A stretch of DNA of 64,000 bases from Parabacteroides sp. AD58 (GTDB lineage: Bacteria > Bacteroidota > Bacteroidia > Bacteroidales > Tannerellaceae): contig NZ_CP146284.1 in assembly GCF_023744375.2 (NCBI RefSeq), positions 3,100,001 through 3,164,000 of the forward strand. Direction: 5' to 3'. Numbering within the stretch: position 1 is the stretch's first letter; each line of letters starts with the position of its first letter. Below the pieces are notes generated by a model. That model was not told where the DNA came from. It did no database searches and was given only the letters and a program-made list of their open reading frames with translations. Positions 17,663 through 26,745 of this stretch are shown in pieces. The translations under genes were made by a program, and so were the position numbers.

Positions 17663-18985
17663 ATGCCTCAGAAGTACATTAAAATATTGACCTTTTTAGG
17701 ACTGATTGCCATTGTGGCCGTACAAAGCTTGTGGCTGGTGAATGCGTATCAGCTGATTGACGGGAAAATCCGGCAGGCTTGTTCTCGTTTATTTCCCAAA
17801 TCGGTATTAGATGAGGTGGCCGATCGCCTGAATCAAGTTTCTGATTCGGAGGATGCGGAGCTTACGATCCACTTGGAGGAAACTGCTAATATCGAGGAAG
17901 CCAGCGGACCGGAACTTATCAGCCGACTGATTGTCGCCTTTAATCATTATGCTGATTCGGTTTATCAATCTGCTTTTTCTACTTCGGCGCTGGATTCTAT
18001 CTTTACGGAAGCACTAGCCGGAGAAGGCATTTATGTTCAGGTACACAGTCAGGTGCTCGATTCAGTCCGTTTGGTGAATACTTCTTCCTCGCTTTTGTCT
18101 TTCAAGCATATCGAAACGCAGCCGGTTTTTTTGGATGAAGGAAAAACAACGCTGGTCCAGGCCCGTATCGTTAATCCGTATTGGGCAATATGCCGGCAGA
18201 TGGGAATTTCGCTGATCGCAACGATTGTCCTGATTGTTCTGGTGGTAGTTTGTCTTTTATATCAGGTGAAAATCATTTTACGCCAGAATAAGATTGCCCG
18301 TCTGCGACAGGACTTTACCTATGCCATGATTCATAATATGAAGACGCCAATCAATACGATCACGATGGCCGGTCATACGTTGGAAAGCGGCGTGTTGGAC
18401 AATAAACCCGAACTGAAGCGGCAGTATTTCTCGATCCTCAACGAAGAGAGCGGGCATTTGTTGCAGCTTTCGGAACGGATTCTGACCATTGCAAAACTGG
18501 AGCAGTCGAATCTGAAACTGACTTTGGCTCCTGTTCGTATCTATCCACTTTTAGATGAGCTAGTTTGTAAATACAAAGTAAAGGCAAAGAAAGTAGTTGA
18601 TTTCCGGATCGACTGCCCGGAGATGTTGGAAGTGATGGCCGATGAGGAATATCTGAAGGAGGCTGTCAGCAATTTGATCGACAATTCGCTGAAGTATTCC
18701 GACGACGAAGTGCAGATCCGCTTGTCGGCATATACAGAAAACGGCTATGTGGTGATCAAGGTCTGGGACAACGGTTGGGGAATCTCGAGACAACAGCAGA
18801 AACACATCTTCGAGAAATTCCAGCAAGGCGGTCTGGAAGAGAAGAAAGACAAGCGGATAGCCGGTTTCGGTTTAGGCTTGAATTACGTATATAAGGTCAT
18901 TACGGCAATGGATGGTTCCGTACATGTCGACAGTGTAGAAGGAAAATACAGCGAGTTTGTACTGGTCTTGCCGGTTAAAGCATAG
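17663..18985 (+). CDS. Sensor histidine kinase
   Basis: Membrane sensor of 440 residues from the ATG at 17663, chosen because an upstream TTG at 17636 sits in the promoter. There are two membrane helices (about 6-25 and 178-204) with a periplasmic sensor of about 150 residues between them. A HisKA domain with phospho-acceptor H224 (AMIHNMKTPIN) follows. The ATPase domain has NLIDNSLKYS, DNGWGIS and GFGLGLNYV boxes. The signal is unknown. The response regulator starts 3 nt after its stop codon, and an outer-membrane barrel gene is divergent. Confidence 0.95.
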   Translation: MPQKYIKILTFLGLIAIVAVQSLWLVNAYQLIDGKIRQACSRLFPKSVLDEVADRLNQVSDSEDAELTIHLEETANIEEASGPELISRLIVAFNHYADSVYQSAFSTSALDSIFTEALAGEGIYVQVHSQVLDSVRLVNTSSSLLSFKHIETQPVFLDEGKTTLVQARIVNPYWAICRQMGISLIATIVLIVLVVVCLLYQVKIILRQNKIARLRQDFTYAMIHNMKTPINTITMAGHTLESGVLDNKPELKRQYFSILNEESGHLLQLSERILTIAKLEQSNLKLTLAPVRIYPLLDELVCKYKVKAKKVVDFRIDCPEMLEVMADEEYLKEAVSNLIDNSLKYSDDEVQIRLSAYTENGYVVIKVWDNGWGISRQQQKHIFEKFQQGGLEEKKDKRIAGFGLGLNYVYKVITAMDGSVHVDSVEGKYSEFVLVLPVKA

Positions 18986-18988
18986 GTT

Positions 18989-19702
18989 ATGGTTCGGGTA
19001 TTATTAGTTGAAGACGATAAGAATTTCAGTTTCATTATCCAGAACAGTCTGGAACAGATGATTGGCGGCTATGAAGTTGTCACGGCTTCAAACGGGAAAG
19101 AAGGCTTGGAAAAGTTAGCTCAGGAATCTTTTGATGTGGTGGTTTCAGACATAGAGATGCCTGTCATGGACGGAATTACGATGGTGCAGCAGATCCGGCA
19201 GCGGTCTTCAGCGGTGGCGATTATCTTCGTTACCGGCCGGACTCAGGCCAAAGACGTGATTCAGGGTTATCATTCGGGAGCCGATTTATACCTCAAGAAA
19301 CCTTTTCTCCCGGAAGAACTGGATGCCCATATCCAGGCGTTGATCAAGCTGAAACAGGCTTCGGCTTCTGCCCGGCCGGCAGCAAAAGAGGCAGAAGAAG
19401 CCGTTTATACCATCAGTTCTTATCGTTTTTATCCAGAGCAAAACAAATTGTGTCACGCGGATGAACAGCAGTCACTGACGCATAAGGAAGCCCAGATCCT
19501 GGAAATTCTCTGCCGGGAAAAAGGACGGGTCGTTAGTCGCGATGAAATTCTTTCGTCCGTCTGGGGCACAGCCGATTTTTATTCTTCCCGCAGCCTGGAC
19601 GTTTTCCTGACCAAACTGAGAAAATATCTTTCGCAAGATACGCGAATCCAGATCAAAGTACTTAAGGGTGTTGGCGTTTGTCTGGTGGATTCTATCTGCT
19701 GA
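18989..19702 (+). CDS. Response regulator, OmpR/PhoB family
   Basis: 237 residues. The receiver domain (about 1-120) has acidic residues VEDD near the start, phospho-acceptor D54 (VVSDIEMP) and the conserved lysine in LKKPF. A winged-helix DNA-binding domain follows (about 140-235: LTHKEAQILEILC, then SSRSLDVFLTKLRKYL). It is paired with the kinase just upstream. The 11-bp phased repeats at 17574-17630 are its most likely binding site (inference). Confidence 0.96.
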   Translation: MVRVLLVEDDKNFSFIIQNSLEQMIGGYEVVTASNGKEGLEKLAQESFDVVVSDIEMPVMDGITMVQQIRQRSSAVAIIFVTGRTQAKDVIQGYHSGADLYLKKPFLPEELDAHIQALIKLKQASASARPAAKEAEEAVYTISSYRFYPEQNKLCHADEQQSLTHKEAQILEILCREKGRVVSRDEILSSVWGTADFYSSRSLDVFLTKLRKYLSQDTRIQIKVLKGVGVCLVDSIC

Positions 19703-20202
19703 TAAATTCAAAATATGATCTTTCATGATTTATCTATCTGTTTGTATATCTGTTAATTCTTGTGATTCAAGGATAAATCGACGAGTAGAAGCGTAACGTG
19801 CTGCGCTTCCAGTAGGCGTAAAGGAAGTGCCTTCACATCCTTCACAGGAAATGACAGATTATGAGAGGAATAGAGGTGTGTGTGAAGGTTGAAAAACAAA
19901 ATCAGATTAGGGGTATATTATTAGAATAGAAAATCTTGTTGATATAAACGAGAATCGGAAATCAATCCAACGAGAATTGCTGACGGCTCTCGTTTATTTT
20001 GTAGAAGAAGGTAGGCAACTTCTCCCAAATTCATGCCTATGTTCTGATCAAAACACGCCAGGAATTTATCAATTTACGCCGGCTTTTTGGTGATAGACTG
20101 CTTTGTGGAAATGAACTCTTATTTTTACTTGCTTATTTTTTATTTATTCCTAAATTTGCCTATCCCGCTATTGGGACAAAACACATTAAAAAGACCTTTT
20201 CT
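19703..20202. other. Gene-free spacer with several repeat types
   Basis: No gene is seen. It contains a GAAGCG variant of the GAGGCG palindrome (19788-19809), CCTTCACA twice (19830, 19839) facing TGTGAAGG (19881-19888), and AACGAG at 22-nt spacing (19947, 19969). It also has ACGCC at 21-nt spacing (20055, 20076) and a good promoter (CTTG 20128-20131, TAAATTTG 20151-20158, spacer 19) for the broken Rpn gene. Confidence 0.7.
20128..20158 (+). promoter_or_regulatory. Promoter of the Rpn pseudogene
   Basis: CTTG and TAAATTTG with 19 nt between them. The following TCCCGCTATTGGG segment is shared with the intact Rpn copy at 55435. Confidence 0.6.
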
Positions 20203-20908
20203 ATGAGAAAAAGCGTATTTATCAATCCGTTTGTGGATCGTGGGTTTAAGATTCTGTTCGGAAGATAGTAGAGGCGTAGCGTGCTGCGCCTCCTGTCGGC
20301 AGATCAGGAAATAAAGGCTAAAAGAGAAGGAACAAATCCTTGCCAATACAGGATTAAGGTAATGTCGTTCAAAAGATATCCGTCAATTATTGGGTATAAC
20401 GCCTGCTGGAGGCGCAGCACGCTGCGCCTCTACTGTCGCAAGGCCTGTTTTGGAGATTATTTTCCGGGAAATCTTTATCGAATTTCCATTATTCAACAAA
20501 ACGGAATCAGAATGTAAGACCCCGTTAGATTACTGGTTGTATAATTTGAAACATATGGAACAGTTGGAACATTTATCATTCAAAGGTCAGAAAGCCTTGT
20601 TTAACCGCTTGGAAGAGTTGGCACGTATCGCCAATATGAACAAGAAGGAACGGGCAGAATACGAGGCTGCCCTGAAAATATACCGGGATAATGAGAATGT
20701 TGTTACGACGGCAAGGAGAGAAGGAATCCAAATTGGTGAAAAGCGAGGCTTGGAAAAAGGCCGAACAGAGGGGCGAAAAGAAGGAATAGCAATTGGAGAG
20801 GAGAGAGGCGTACTTAAAATCGCCCGTCAGATGAAACAGAACGGAGCTTCCGTTGAATTCATTAAGCAATGTACGGGTCTGACCGACGAAGAAATCAAGA
20901 ACCTATAA
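20203..20908 (+). pseudogene. Broken Rpn family nuclease/putative transposase gene
   Basis: The first 20 codons (RKSVFINPFVDRGFKILFG) match the intact paralog at 55473, then a TAG stop follows at 20266. About 390 bp of the middle, including the whole PD-(D/E)XK catalytic core, is missing. In its place is a segment of about 165 bp bounded by inverted GAGGCG palindromes (20271-20292 and 20409-20430). The C-terminal half resumes near 20455 (REIFIEFPLFNKTESEC ... EEIKNL) and stays open to 20908. The tail has repeated EGRxEG/GEERG words. It was inactivated by insertion plus deletion, or by replacement. It sits upstream of a leader RNA and a DUF6383 gene, as the intact copy does. Confidence 0.85.
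20267..20435. mobile_element. REPIN-like inverted palindrome pair inside the Rpn gene
   Basis: Two 22-bp GAGGCG palindromes with flanking bases (AGTA on one side, CCTG/CCAG on the other) face each other as inverted arms about 115 bp apart. Including flanks, the arms match over about 26 bp with one change. The layout resembles REP doublets moved in trans by RAYT transposases. No RAYT gene is in the window. Confidence 0.55.
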
Positions 20909-21410
20909 AATCAATTGAAAATGGAGAGTTGAAAATCGTCAATTATCAATTTCCATTGTCAATTGGATTGGTCTCGTTCTGGTGAGCGTTAAGCGTAGGA
21001 ACGAAGTGGAGCGATCGGAGCGTTGCTGTCTGAGCCAAAGGCGAGTTTGCGACGCGCACAGCGTAACGAAGTGACGGAGTAGCTCAGCAGACACAGCCTT
21101 GAACTTTTGGTTCTTTTCTTTCAAGAGAAAAGAACGATAGACTTCACATCCTTCACAGGAAATAGCTGAATATGAAAGAAGTAAGTGCGTGTGTGAAGGG
21201 TATAAAAGCAAATCGGATATGGGGTATATTATATAATAAGGTAAGAAGGGCTACTGTAATAAACACAGGCATGGATGGATGAAAAGATGTTTATGTTTTA
21301 TCAAACGGTATTGGCTTTTTATCATGTACTTAAAATAAAGGATTTCGTGCTATAAATCCATTTGTTTTGTCCTTTAATCGCCTGATTTGGAAAAATAATA
21401 CATGTTTTTT
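20909..21410. other. Gene-free spacer with inverted repeat module
   Basis: No gene is seen. It holds TCAATTGAAAATGG-type words (20910-20965), the reverse copy of the 7859-8001 module (20968-21109) with its GTTCTTT hairpin (21110-21135), and a CCTTCACA/TGTGAAGG hairpin (21150-21199). From about 21322 the sequence is homologous to 56354 onward, upstream of the other leader RNA. Confidence 0.7.
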
Positions 21411-21441
21411 CTTGTTGATTCAGAAAACCTCCTTATCTTTG
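21411..21441 (+). promoter_or_regulatory. Promoter of leader RNA copy 1
   Basis: CTTG (21411-21414) and TATCTTTG (21434-21441), spacer 19, conserved at 56444-56474. Confidence 0.75.
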
Positions 21442-21446
21442 CAGTG

Positions 21447-21728
21447 ATTCCGTAGCGGACAGCGGTTCGCAAAGTACGGTTTCATACATATTTAATGTAA
21501 GCATTTTACGAAGATTATTCCTTCATTGAAAATCTGGAAAATTTTTAACATCACGGAATAATGGACAGTAAATGCTTGCGCTGACTACGTATATAGGAAA
21601 AGTCTGCCATTTTAGTTGGGTAGATTGTATTATATCGTATAAGCGCGGGCTATTGTTCTGTTATTGTGATGTGGGCGAATTTCCAGATGCCTCAATGAAA
21701 ATAATAGACAACTAGCCCGCGTTTTTTT
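21447..21728 (+). ncRNA. Conserved structured leader RNA, copy 1, upstream of DUF6383 protein 2
   Basis: A predicted transcript of about 280 nt runs from the promoter to an intrinsic terminator. Pairings shared with copy 2 are: ATTCCGT (21447-21453) with ACGGAAT (21553-21559); TAAGCATTTTAC (21498-21509) with GTAAATGCTT (21568-21577); CATTGAAAATCTGGAAA (21524-21540) with TTTCCAGAT..CAATG (21680-21697); and the terminator stem CGCGGGCTA.. (21644-21665) with its partner (21700-21721), then seven Ts. The pairings interlock, so the fold must contain pseudoknots or switch between alternatives. I do not recognise a known family. It could be an independent small RNA or a transcription-attenuating leader. 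Confidence 0.7.
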
Positions 21729-21819
21729 ATGCTCGTTCATAATGATTCGCGGGGGTTGTGGACCCTTCGTAAAATTAGTTGTTGAATTATCCTTATTATT
21801 AACAATTAATTTATTTATT

Positions 21820-24800
21820 ATGAACAAAAAGTTTTCTACTTTGATGGCTAGTTTACTTATGGCTAGCTCATTTTCTGTAGTGGCAGAAAACTTTATTCCG
21901 GAGAACGGGCATTATGAGTTCCGCCGAAGTAAAGTGCTCTCAAATGTAACTTTTGAAGATGTTAAAGCTATTGATGCTCAAAAATGGTATCAATTGAGAG
22001 CTTATGATCCTAAAACAGGAAGAGAAGGTTATTTGGTACACTCTCGTAATCAGGAGACTGGTGAAGTTTTTTTACGTCTGGTAGAGGATGTTGAAGGAGC
22101 GCAAAAGACACCGTTGTTGGCCTCTTTGTGGCAGATTGATTATGGAAATACGGATGGTTTATCTGGTGGTAAATACCGTTTTATCAATAAAGAGACAAAA
22201 GTGTCTTTGATGTATGATTATGCATTTGCTATTGATGCTGATGGGAAATCTCTTGATAAACCTCGTGCGAGCCAAATGATTGATGGATGTGTTACGCGTT
22301 GGGCTTGGTATCAAGGAAATTCACAAGATGTCAATTTTAAATTTACAGCTCCGTATGCTTATTTTAATAATAAGAAGGATTCTGTAATGATAATGAAAGC
22401 TAATGAAAAGGGCTTTATTACATCTTATAAAGATATTGATGAGCATATTTTAGCAAATGGAGTTGTTAAAGATCCTGAAGCTTTAAAGGTTAAGCCTGTA
22501 TTAGCAAATCCGATCGTATTGAATGCTTATGACTTTAATTCAATGATTGATTATAATAAAAAATCAGTGTTTGATGAAGGTAAGGCATTTGGTAGTTTTA
22601 AATTTTATACTCCTGATGGCAAATTATTCTATGATGGCAAGTGGGTTGATCCGAATGAACGTCCGTTCAAGGGGGAAGCTATGCTTGATGGAATGAATTA
22701 TAAAGCTGAAAATTCAAAATTACAAGAGGCTTTCTTCGATAAATCATATAAGGACTTAGGAGGTAAAGATCTGGGTAATTTACCGGGACAGATTTTTGTG
22801 AAATCTGAAGAGGTTTGGAAACTGAAAGGAATTAATGCTTCTTTATTATCTGCAAATGACGACTTAGAGGCTGAAGTGTTTGATCTTGAGCAAGACGTAA
22901 AATATAATGAAGGATTACTAGCTGGAGGAATAAAGTCTGGTTATGAAGAAGTTGTTAACAAACAAAATAAATTAGTTGGTGAGATTGATAATTATGATTC
23001 AAGAGTACTTGCAATAAATCCTGTCAATCGAACACTTTCTTATGAAACTCTTTACAAGAGATATAGGACATCTATTACTAATTATAACAATAATCAAAAA
23101 CCTGAATTGTCTTATAATCTTGCAAGTAAAGTTTATTCAGCATTTTCTAGTTTGTTAAATAATGGTTTTGGTTCAGGTTCTGTTAGTACTACGGGGCTAA
23201 ATTCTTTGAGAACCGATTTTGCTGCCTTGGAAAAATTAGATAATACGGATAAAAAAGTATTTGGTCAATTTTTTGAGTATAGTGGCGAAATTGAAGATTG
23301 GAAATTACTTATTTCTGAGAAGGAAGGTTCTATTAGCCAAAATAAACAAATAATTAGTGATAATGAAGATGCAATTAGAGCGTTAAATGGAGAAATAGAA
23401 TCTTTGCAAAAATCATTAAATACGAATAATTTAGCTGGAGAAAAATCCTCTTATTTATTGGATCCTACTTTCTTGCGGTTAAATTATATTGACAATAAGG
23501 ATAATAATCAGTATTTAATGGTCGATACTGCCTATTGGCAATCTGTATCAAATCCAGTAGATGGTGATCTGAAAATTGTCAATAAAGTACCTAATAGAAA
23601 AGATGACTTAGCCATTCAAGCTCGTTATTATTTCAAATTTACTTACTATCCATCACAAGATAGTTTGGTTGTAGAACCATTGAATGCTTCTGATAAATCG
23701 GAAAAAGAGGCAGAGAAAAATGTTTCTTTCAAAGATTCTTATGCTGGTAAGTATTTTGTGTATGCTAGTGATGTAAATGAAAAGGCATCTCAGGTAAGTA
23801 ATACTTGGACCTCTAAGGGAGATGAAATCGTTATTCGTTTGAAAGATTTATCAACTTCTAAATGGTGTTTGACAGCAACATCCAAAAATAAAGGTATTGG
23901 AGCTTCTCCATTGAATGCTCGTATTGCATTTGATAATCCTTATGATCATTTGGTTCGTACTACATTGGAACCAGGTTTGTATTGGATTCAATCAACGGTA
24001 AAGAATGGAAAGTATCTTGTAGCTGGCTTAGAAGGACACTATATGTATGATGTTCCTAATGCTGATCAAGATTATGGAATGATGCCTGCAACTATGTATG
24101 TAGTAGAAAAATATGGTTCTTCTTGCAGTGATCTCGTTCAGATTCGTAATCGTGAATATGGTGAAGAATGGTATACAACCTTTAAAGGACAGTTGTATGC
24201 AGCTGTTAATGCTAAAGGAGAGGAAGTTGGTAAATATACCATTAATATGAAGGATTATAGCGATGAACCAACAGATGAATTGGAGGTATCATGGTGGAAT
24301 CGTTATTATGGCGGTCTTTGGATGAAAGATACTTATAAGTTCTCTCATGTGGATAATGAGGAAGCTTTAACTAGTCAATATCATGGTTACAGATTCTTAG
24401 ATCCGGAAACATTGCGTTATACAAACTATGCAATGCGTTATAACCGCTACAACAAAGATTCTGAATATATTAATCAGGGTGAAGGAGATGTTCTGTTTGT
24501 TTCTGAAGACGAAAGTAAGTATTTTGAATTTGATACAGTATATTATCAGCCTGGATATAATAAAGAAGGAAAACGAAATTACAGGAATATTTCTGTAGAT
24601 GAATTTGGTTATGGCGCAGGTGTGATAGATGCTATTAGTGGGAAAGAACTTCCTCAATTAGTTCGTCAGGCATATACGATGAAAGTGAAGGATTTCAATT
24701 TGATTGATAACGACACTCTTTATGTAAATGTTAATGAAAAATTTGGTGAAAAGAACTATTACATGACACGAGGTATCGGTGATATTTTGGATAATGGTCT

Positions 24801-26232
24801 TGGTACTATGTCATTGTTCTACTTGAAAGCAGATCAATTCGATTCTCAGTCAGATACATGCTATGCTCTTATAAATACAGTTAAAACTTCTGATGAACTA
24901 CAACTGTGGAACGGTTATGGTCGTGTCGATGTATTGAGTACAGGACAATTAGGAGAAGCTGATTTATATAATGGCCAAGAAGATAACATTGATGCTTTTG
25001 CTTTGGAAATTTTCAACCGTCCGTTGTATCGTTCAATACCTGAAGGTAAAGTTAATTTCTATCGTACTGTAGGTGGTGTAGATCAGAAGTTGTTTGCGGA
25101 TGAATTTAATGAAACTGGAGCTCCTGCTTCAAATGTGATTGAAGGCTTTGAATACTTAGGTTTGAGCCAAGAAGCAATGAATGTTGGTGATACTTCAAAA
25201 GTATTCTTTGTAGAACCATTGCGTTTGGATAATAAACTTCGTATGCCTCAATACATGTTGGCATTGACAAAAGATACTGTTGCTGACGGTTTCTGGTGTA
25301 TCAATAATGTACATGGTTATTTTGCTGACAAAGATGCTGCTGAAGCAGAAGATGCTAGCCATTATGCATTCTATAATGGATATACAGCTGGTCGTTTCTT
25401 AGTTAATTTGACTGATTCTTTAGTTAAAAAAGGAGACGGATCACATGCTTATCATGAACCAGACTTGTTTACATATAAGGGATATGCAGTTCGTTTGGGA
25501 TTTGTTGAAGGTGTTCACATGGTAATTACGAAAGAACATGCTGCAGAAATCAATGCTGCTATCAGTGCTTATAAGAAGGAAAAAGTTGATTGGGTTAAAG
25601 AAGGTGAATTCTTCTACACATTCAAAGGTGATAATACTTTGGAATCAATGAAGGTTTATGTGAAGAGATATGATAAATCATATTTGGATCCTATTAAGTT
25701 CTTCGATCCTAAAAATACAAACCGGAATGATTATTCAATAGTTGATAGACATAATAATTGGTCATTCTCATTCCGTTTAGTTCAGGATGCAACTGAAGAA
25801 GAATCTGAAGAATTCTTGATTGAATCTAACTTGGACGGTGTGTCTGAAATTGCTTCATGGCAAGGTTCTTGGATTAAGATTTATGATAAGTGTCCTGTAA
25901 CTAATTACATCGGTGGAAACCATGGAGAGTTGTTGCTTGGTAAGGGCTTATATGCTGATAATGTAACTGATGGTACCTTATTTAAGGTTACAACAACAAC
26001 AGATTCAGCTACTGCTAACGAAGAAATCGCTACTTCAAGTGTAATCGTTGCAGGTGTTGACGGCGCTGTAGTAGTTAAGGGTGCTGAAGGTAAGAACGTA
26101 ATCGTAAGTACAATCTTAGGTAAGGTAGTAGCTAACGAAGTAGTTTCTTCAGACAATGCTCAGATTTCTGCTCCGGCTGGTATCGTAGTCGTATCAGTTG
26201 ACGGCGAAAGCTTCAAGGTAGTCGTAAAATAA
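21820..26232 (+). CDS. DUF6383 domain-containing secreted protein (paralog 2)
   Basis: Predicted exported protein of 1470 residues with unknown function. The ATG at 21820 gives MNKKFSTLMAS, the signal peptide shared with both paralogs. An upstream in-frame start at 21742 lies in the leader and is rejected. The body differs from the other two paralogs. It includes a predicted coiled-coil stretch, roughly residues 330-570 (ANDDLEAEVFDLEQDV, then NGEIESLQKSL), and many YYxW/Y-rich segments. The last 75 residues are the DUF6383 module ending VVVK, which looks like a T9SS-type sorting tail (inference). It is preceded by the structured RNA and followed by three 3' RNA units. The base composition of the body is visibly more AT-rich than that of neighbouring housekeeping genes. 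Confidence 0.85.
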   Translation: MNKKFSTLMASLLMASSFSVVAENFIPENGHYEFRRSKVLSNVTFEDVKAIDAQKWYQLRAYDPKTGREGYLVHSRNQETGEVFLRLVEDVEGAQKTPLLASLWQIDYGNTDGLSGGKYRFINKETKVSLMYDYAFAIDADGKSLDKPRASQMIDGCVTRWAWYQGNSQDVNFKFTAPYAYFNNKKDSVMIMKANEKGFITSYKDIDEHILANGVVKDPEALKVKPVLANPIVLNAYDFNSMIDYNKKSVFDEGKAFGSFKFYTPDGKLFYDGKWVDPNERPFKGEAMLDGMNYKAENSKLQEAFFDKSYKDLGGKDLGNLPGQIFVKSEEVWKLKGINASLLSANDDLEAEVFDLEQDVKYNEGLLAGGIKSGYEEVVNKQNKLVGEIDNYDSRVLAINPVNRTLSYETLYKRYRTSITNYNNNQKPELSYNLASKVYSAFSSLLNNGFGSGSVSTTGLNSLRTDFAALEKLDNTDKKVFGQFFEYSGEIEDWKLLISEKEGSISQNKQIISDNEDAIRALNGEIESLQKSLNTNNLAGEKSSYLLDPTFLRLNYIDNKDNNQYLMVDTAYWQSVSNPVDGDLKIVNKVPNRKDDLAIQARYYFKFTYYPSQDSLVVEPLNASDKSEKEAEKNVSFKDSYAGKYFVYASDVNEKASQVSNTWTSKGDEIVIRLKDLSTSKWCLTATSKNKGIGASPLNARIAFDNPYDHLVRTTLEPGLYWIQSTVKNGKYLVAGLEGHYMYDVPNADQDYGMMPATMYVVEKYGSSCSDLVQIRNREYGEEWYTTFKGQLYAAVNAKGEEVGKYTINMKDYSDEPTDELEVSWWNRYYGGLWMKDTYKFSHVDNEEALTSQYHGYRFLDPETLRYTNYAMRYNRYNKDSEYINQGEGDVLFVSEDESKYFEFDTVYYQPGYNKEGKRNYRNISVDEFGYGAGVIDAISGKELPQLVRQAYTMKVKDFNLIDNDTLYVNVNEKFGEKNYYMTRGIGDILDNGLGTMSLFYLKADQFDSQSDTCYALINTVKTSDELQLWNGYGRVDVLSTGQLGEADLYNGQEDNIDAFALEIFNRPLYRSIPEGKVNFYRTVGGVDQKLFADEFNETGAPASNVIEGFEYLGLSQEAMNVGDTSKVFFVEPLRLDNKLRMPQYMLALTKDTVADGFWCINNVHGYFADKDAAEAEDASHYAFYNGYTAGRFLVNLTDSLVKKGDGSHAYHEPDLFTYKGYAVRLGFVEGVHMVITKEHAAEINAAISAYKKEKVDWVKEGEFFYTFKGDNTLESMKVYVKRYDKSYLDPIKFFDPKNTNRNDYSIVDRHNNWSFSFRLVQDATEEESEEFLIESNLDGVSEIASWQGSWIKIYDKCPVTNYIGGNHGELLLGKGLYADNVTDGTLFKVTTTTDSATANEEIATSSVIVAGVDGAVVVKGAEGKNVIVSTILGKVVANEVVSSDNAQISAPAGIVVVSVDGESFKVVVK

Positions 26233-26260
26233 TCGACAATTGACAATTATAAAATCAGTA

Positions 26261-26312
26261 GAGACGTGGCGTGCCGCGTCTGGGTTTCACACCCGTAGCG
26301 TGCCGCGTCTCC
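26261..26312. repeat. GAGACG variant palindromes
   Basis: Two adjacent copies of a GAGACGTGGC / GCCGCGTCT palindrome, a diverged form of the GAGGCG family, just after DUF6383 protein 2. Confidence 0.6.
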
Positions 26313-26345
26313 CTGATAAAAAGAAATAATCATAAAAATTAATTG

Positions 26346-26397
26346 TTCCACCAGCCGGCAACGGTTTGCAGAGTATCCCGCGAGGGCGAAAGTGGAA
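26346..26397 (+). ncRNA. 3' structured RNA unit (locus 2, unit 1)
   Basis: Outer stem TTCCAC/GTGGAA (26346-26351, 26392-26397). Inner stem AGCCG-GCAA-CGGTT (26353-26366). Then AGTA, hairpin CCC-GCGA-GGG, and CGAAA. The stems differ in sequence from those at 12127 but pair in the same places. Confidence 0.6.
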
Positions 26398-26420
26398 GTT
26401 GTTAATAAATAGAGTTAATA

Positions 26421-26471
26421 GTCACACACCTTTTTGCAAAGGTAAGTATCCTGCGAAGGAGAACAAGTGGC
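26421..26471 (+). ncRNA. 3' structured RNA unit (locus 2, unit 2)
   Basis: Outer stem GTCAC/GTGGC (26421-26425, 26467-26471). Inner stem CCTTT/AAAGG (26429-26442). Then AGTA, hairpin CC-TGCGAA-GG, and GAAC. Confidence 0.6.
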
Positions 26472-26502
26472 ATTAGTATTAATAATAGTGTAATATAAAG
26501 TT

Positions 26503-26538
26503 TATGTTCTATTAGTAACCCTGCGAAGAGTAAACATA
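26503..26538 (+). ncRNA. 3' structured RNA unit (locus 2, unit 3, reduced form)
   Basis: Outer stem TATGTT/AACATA (26503-26508, 26533-26538), then AGTAA, CCCTGCGAAGAG and TAAA. The second stem is missing. It is almost identical to 60091-60126. Confidence 0.5.
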
Positions 26539-26555
26539 GAATCTCAAAAAGATGA

Positions 26556-26593
26556 AATCCCTGCCGTTCTATTCGGATGGCAGGGATTTTTTG
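26556..26593 (+). terminator. Terminator closing the DUF6383-2 3' region
   Basis: AATCCCTGCC (26556-26565) pairs with GGCAGGGATT (26579-26588), followed by TTTTTT. Confidence 0.85.
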
Positions 26594-26716
26594 TTAATTG
26601 AAAATTGAGGATTGAGAATTGACAATGGACAATTATTCTTGGTGAGAGACTTTGTTGTATAAGAATCTGTAAACAGATTGTCACACCAAACACACAGCCT
26701 CGTAATATACGCCCGC

Positions 26717-26724
26717 TACTTTTG
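26717..26724 (+). promoter_or_regulatory. -7 promoter element of the lpxH-like gene
   Basis: TACTTTTG matches TAnnTTTG. The in-frame TTG at 26722 lies inside it, which argues for the ATG at 26746 as the true start. Confidence 0.6.
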
Positions 26725-26745
26725 TGTAAAACAATCAAAAAGCTG

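Noticed and set aside
20281..20517. 78-codon open frame inside the Rpn pseudogene
   Set aside because: It spans the inverted palindromes and is out of frame with the Rpn remnants; no protein similarity is visible.
21447..21728. tmRNA, RNase P or 6S RNA
   Set aside because: No alanine acceptor arm or tag frame, no RNase P conserved cores, and not a single long open-bubble hairpin; two copies next to surface-protein genes also argue against housekeeping RNAs.
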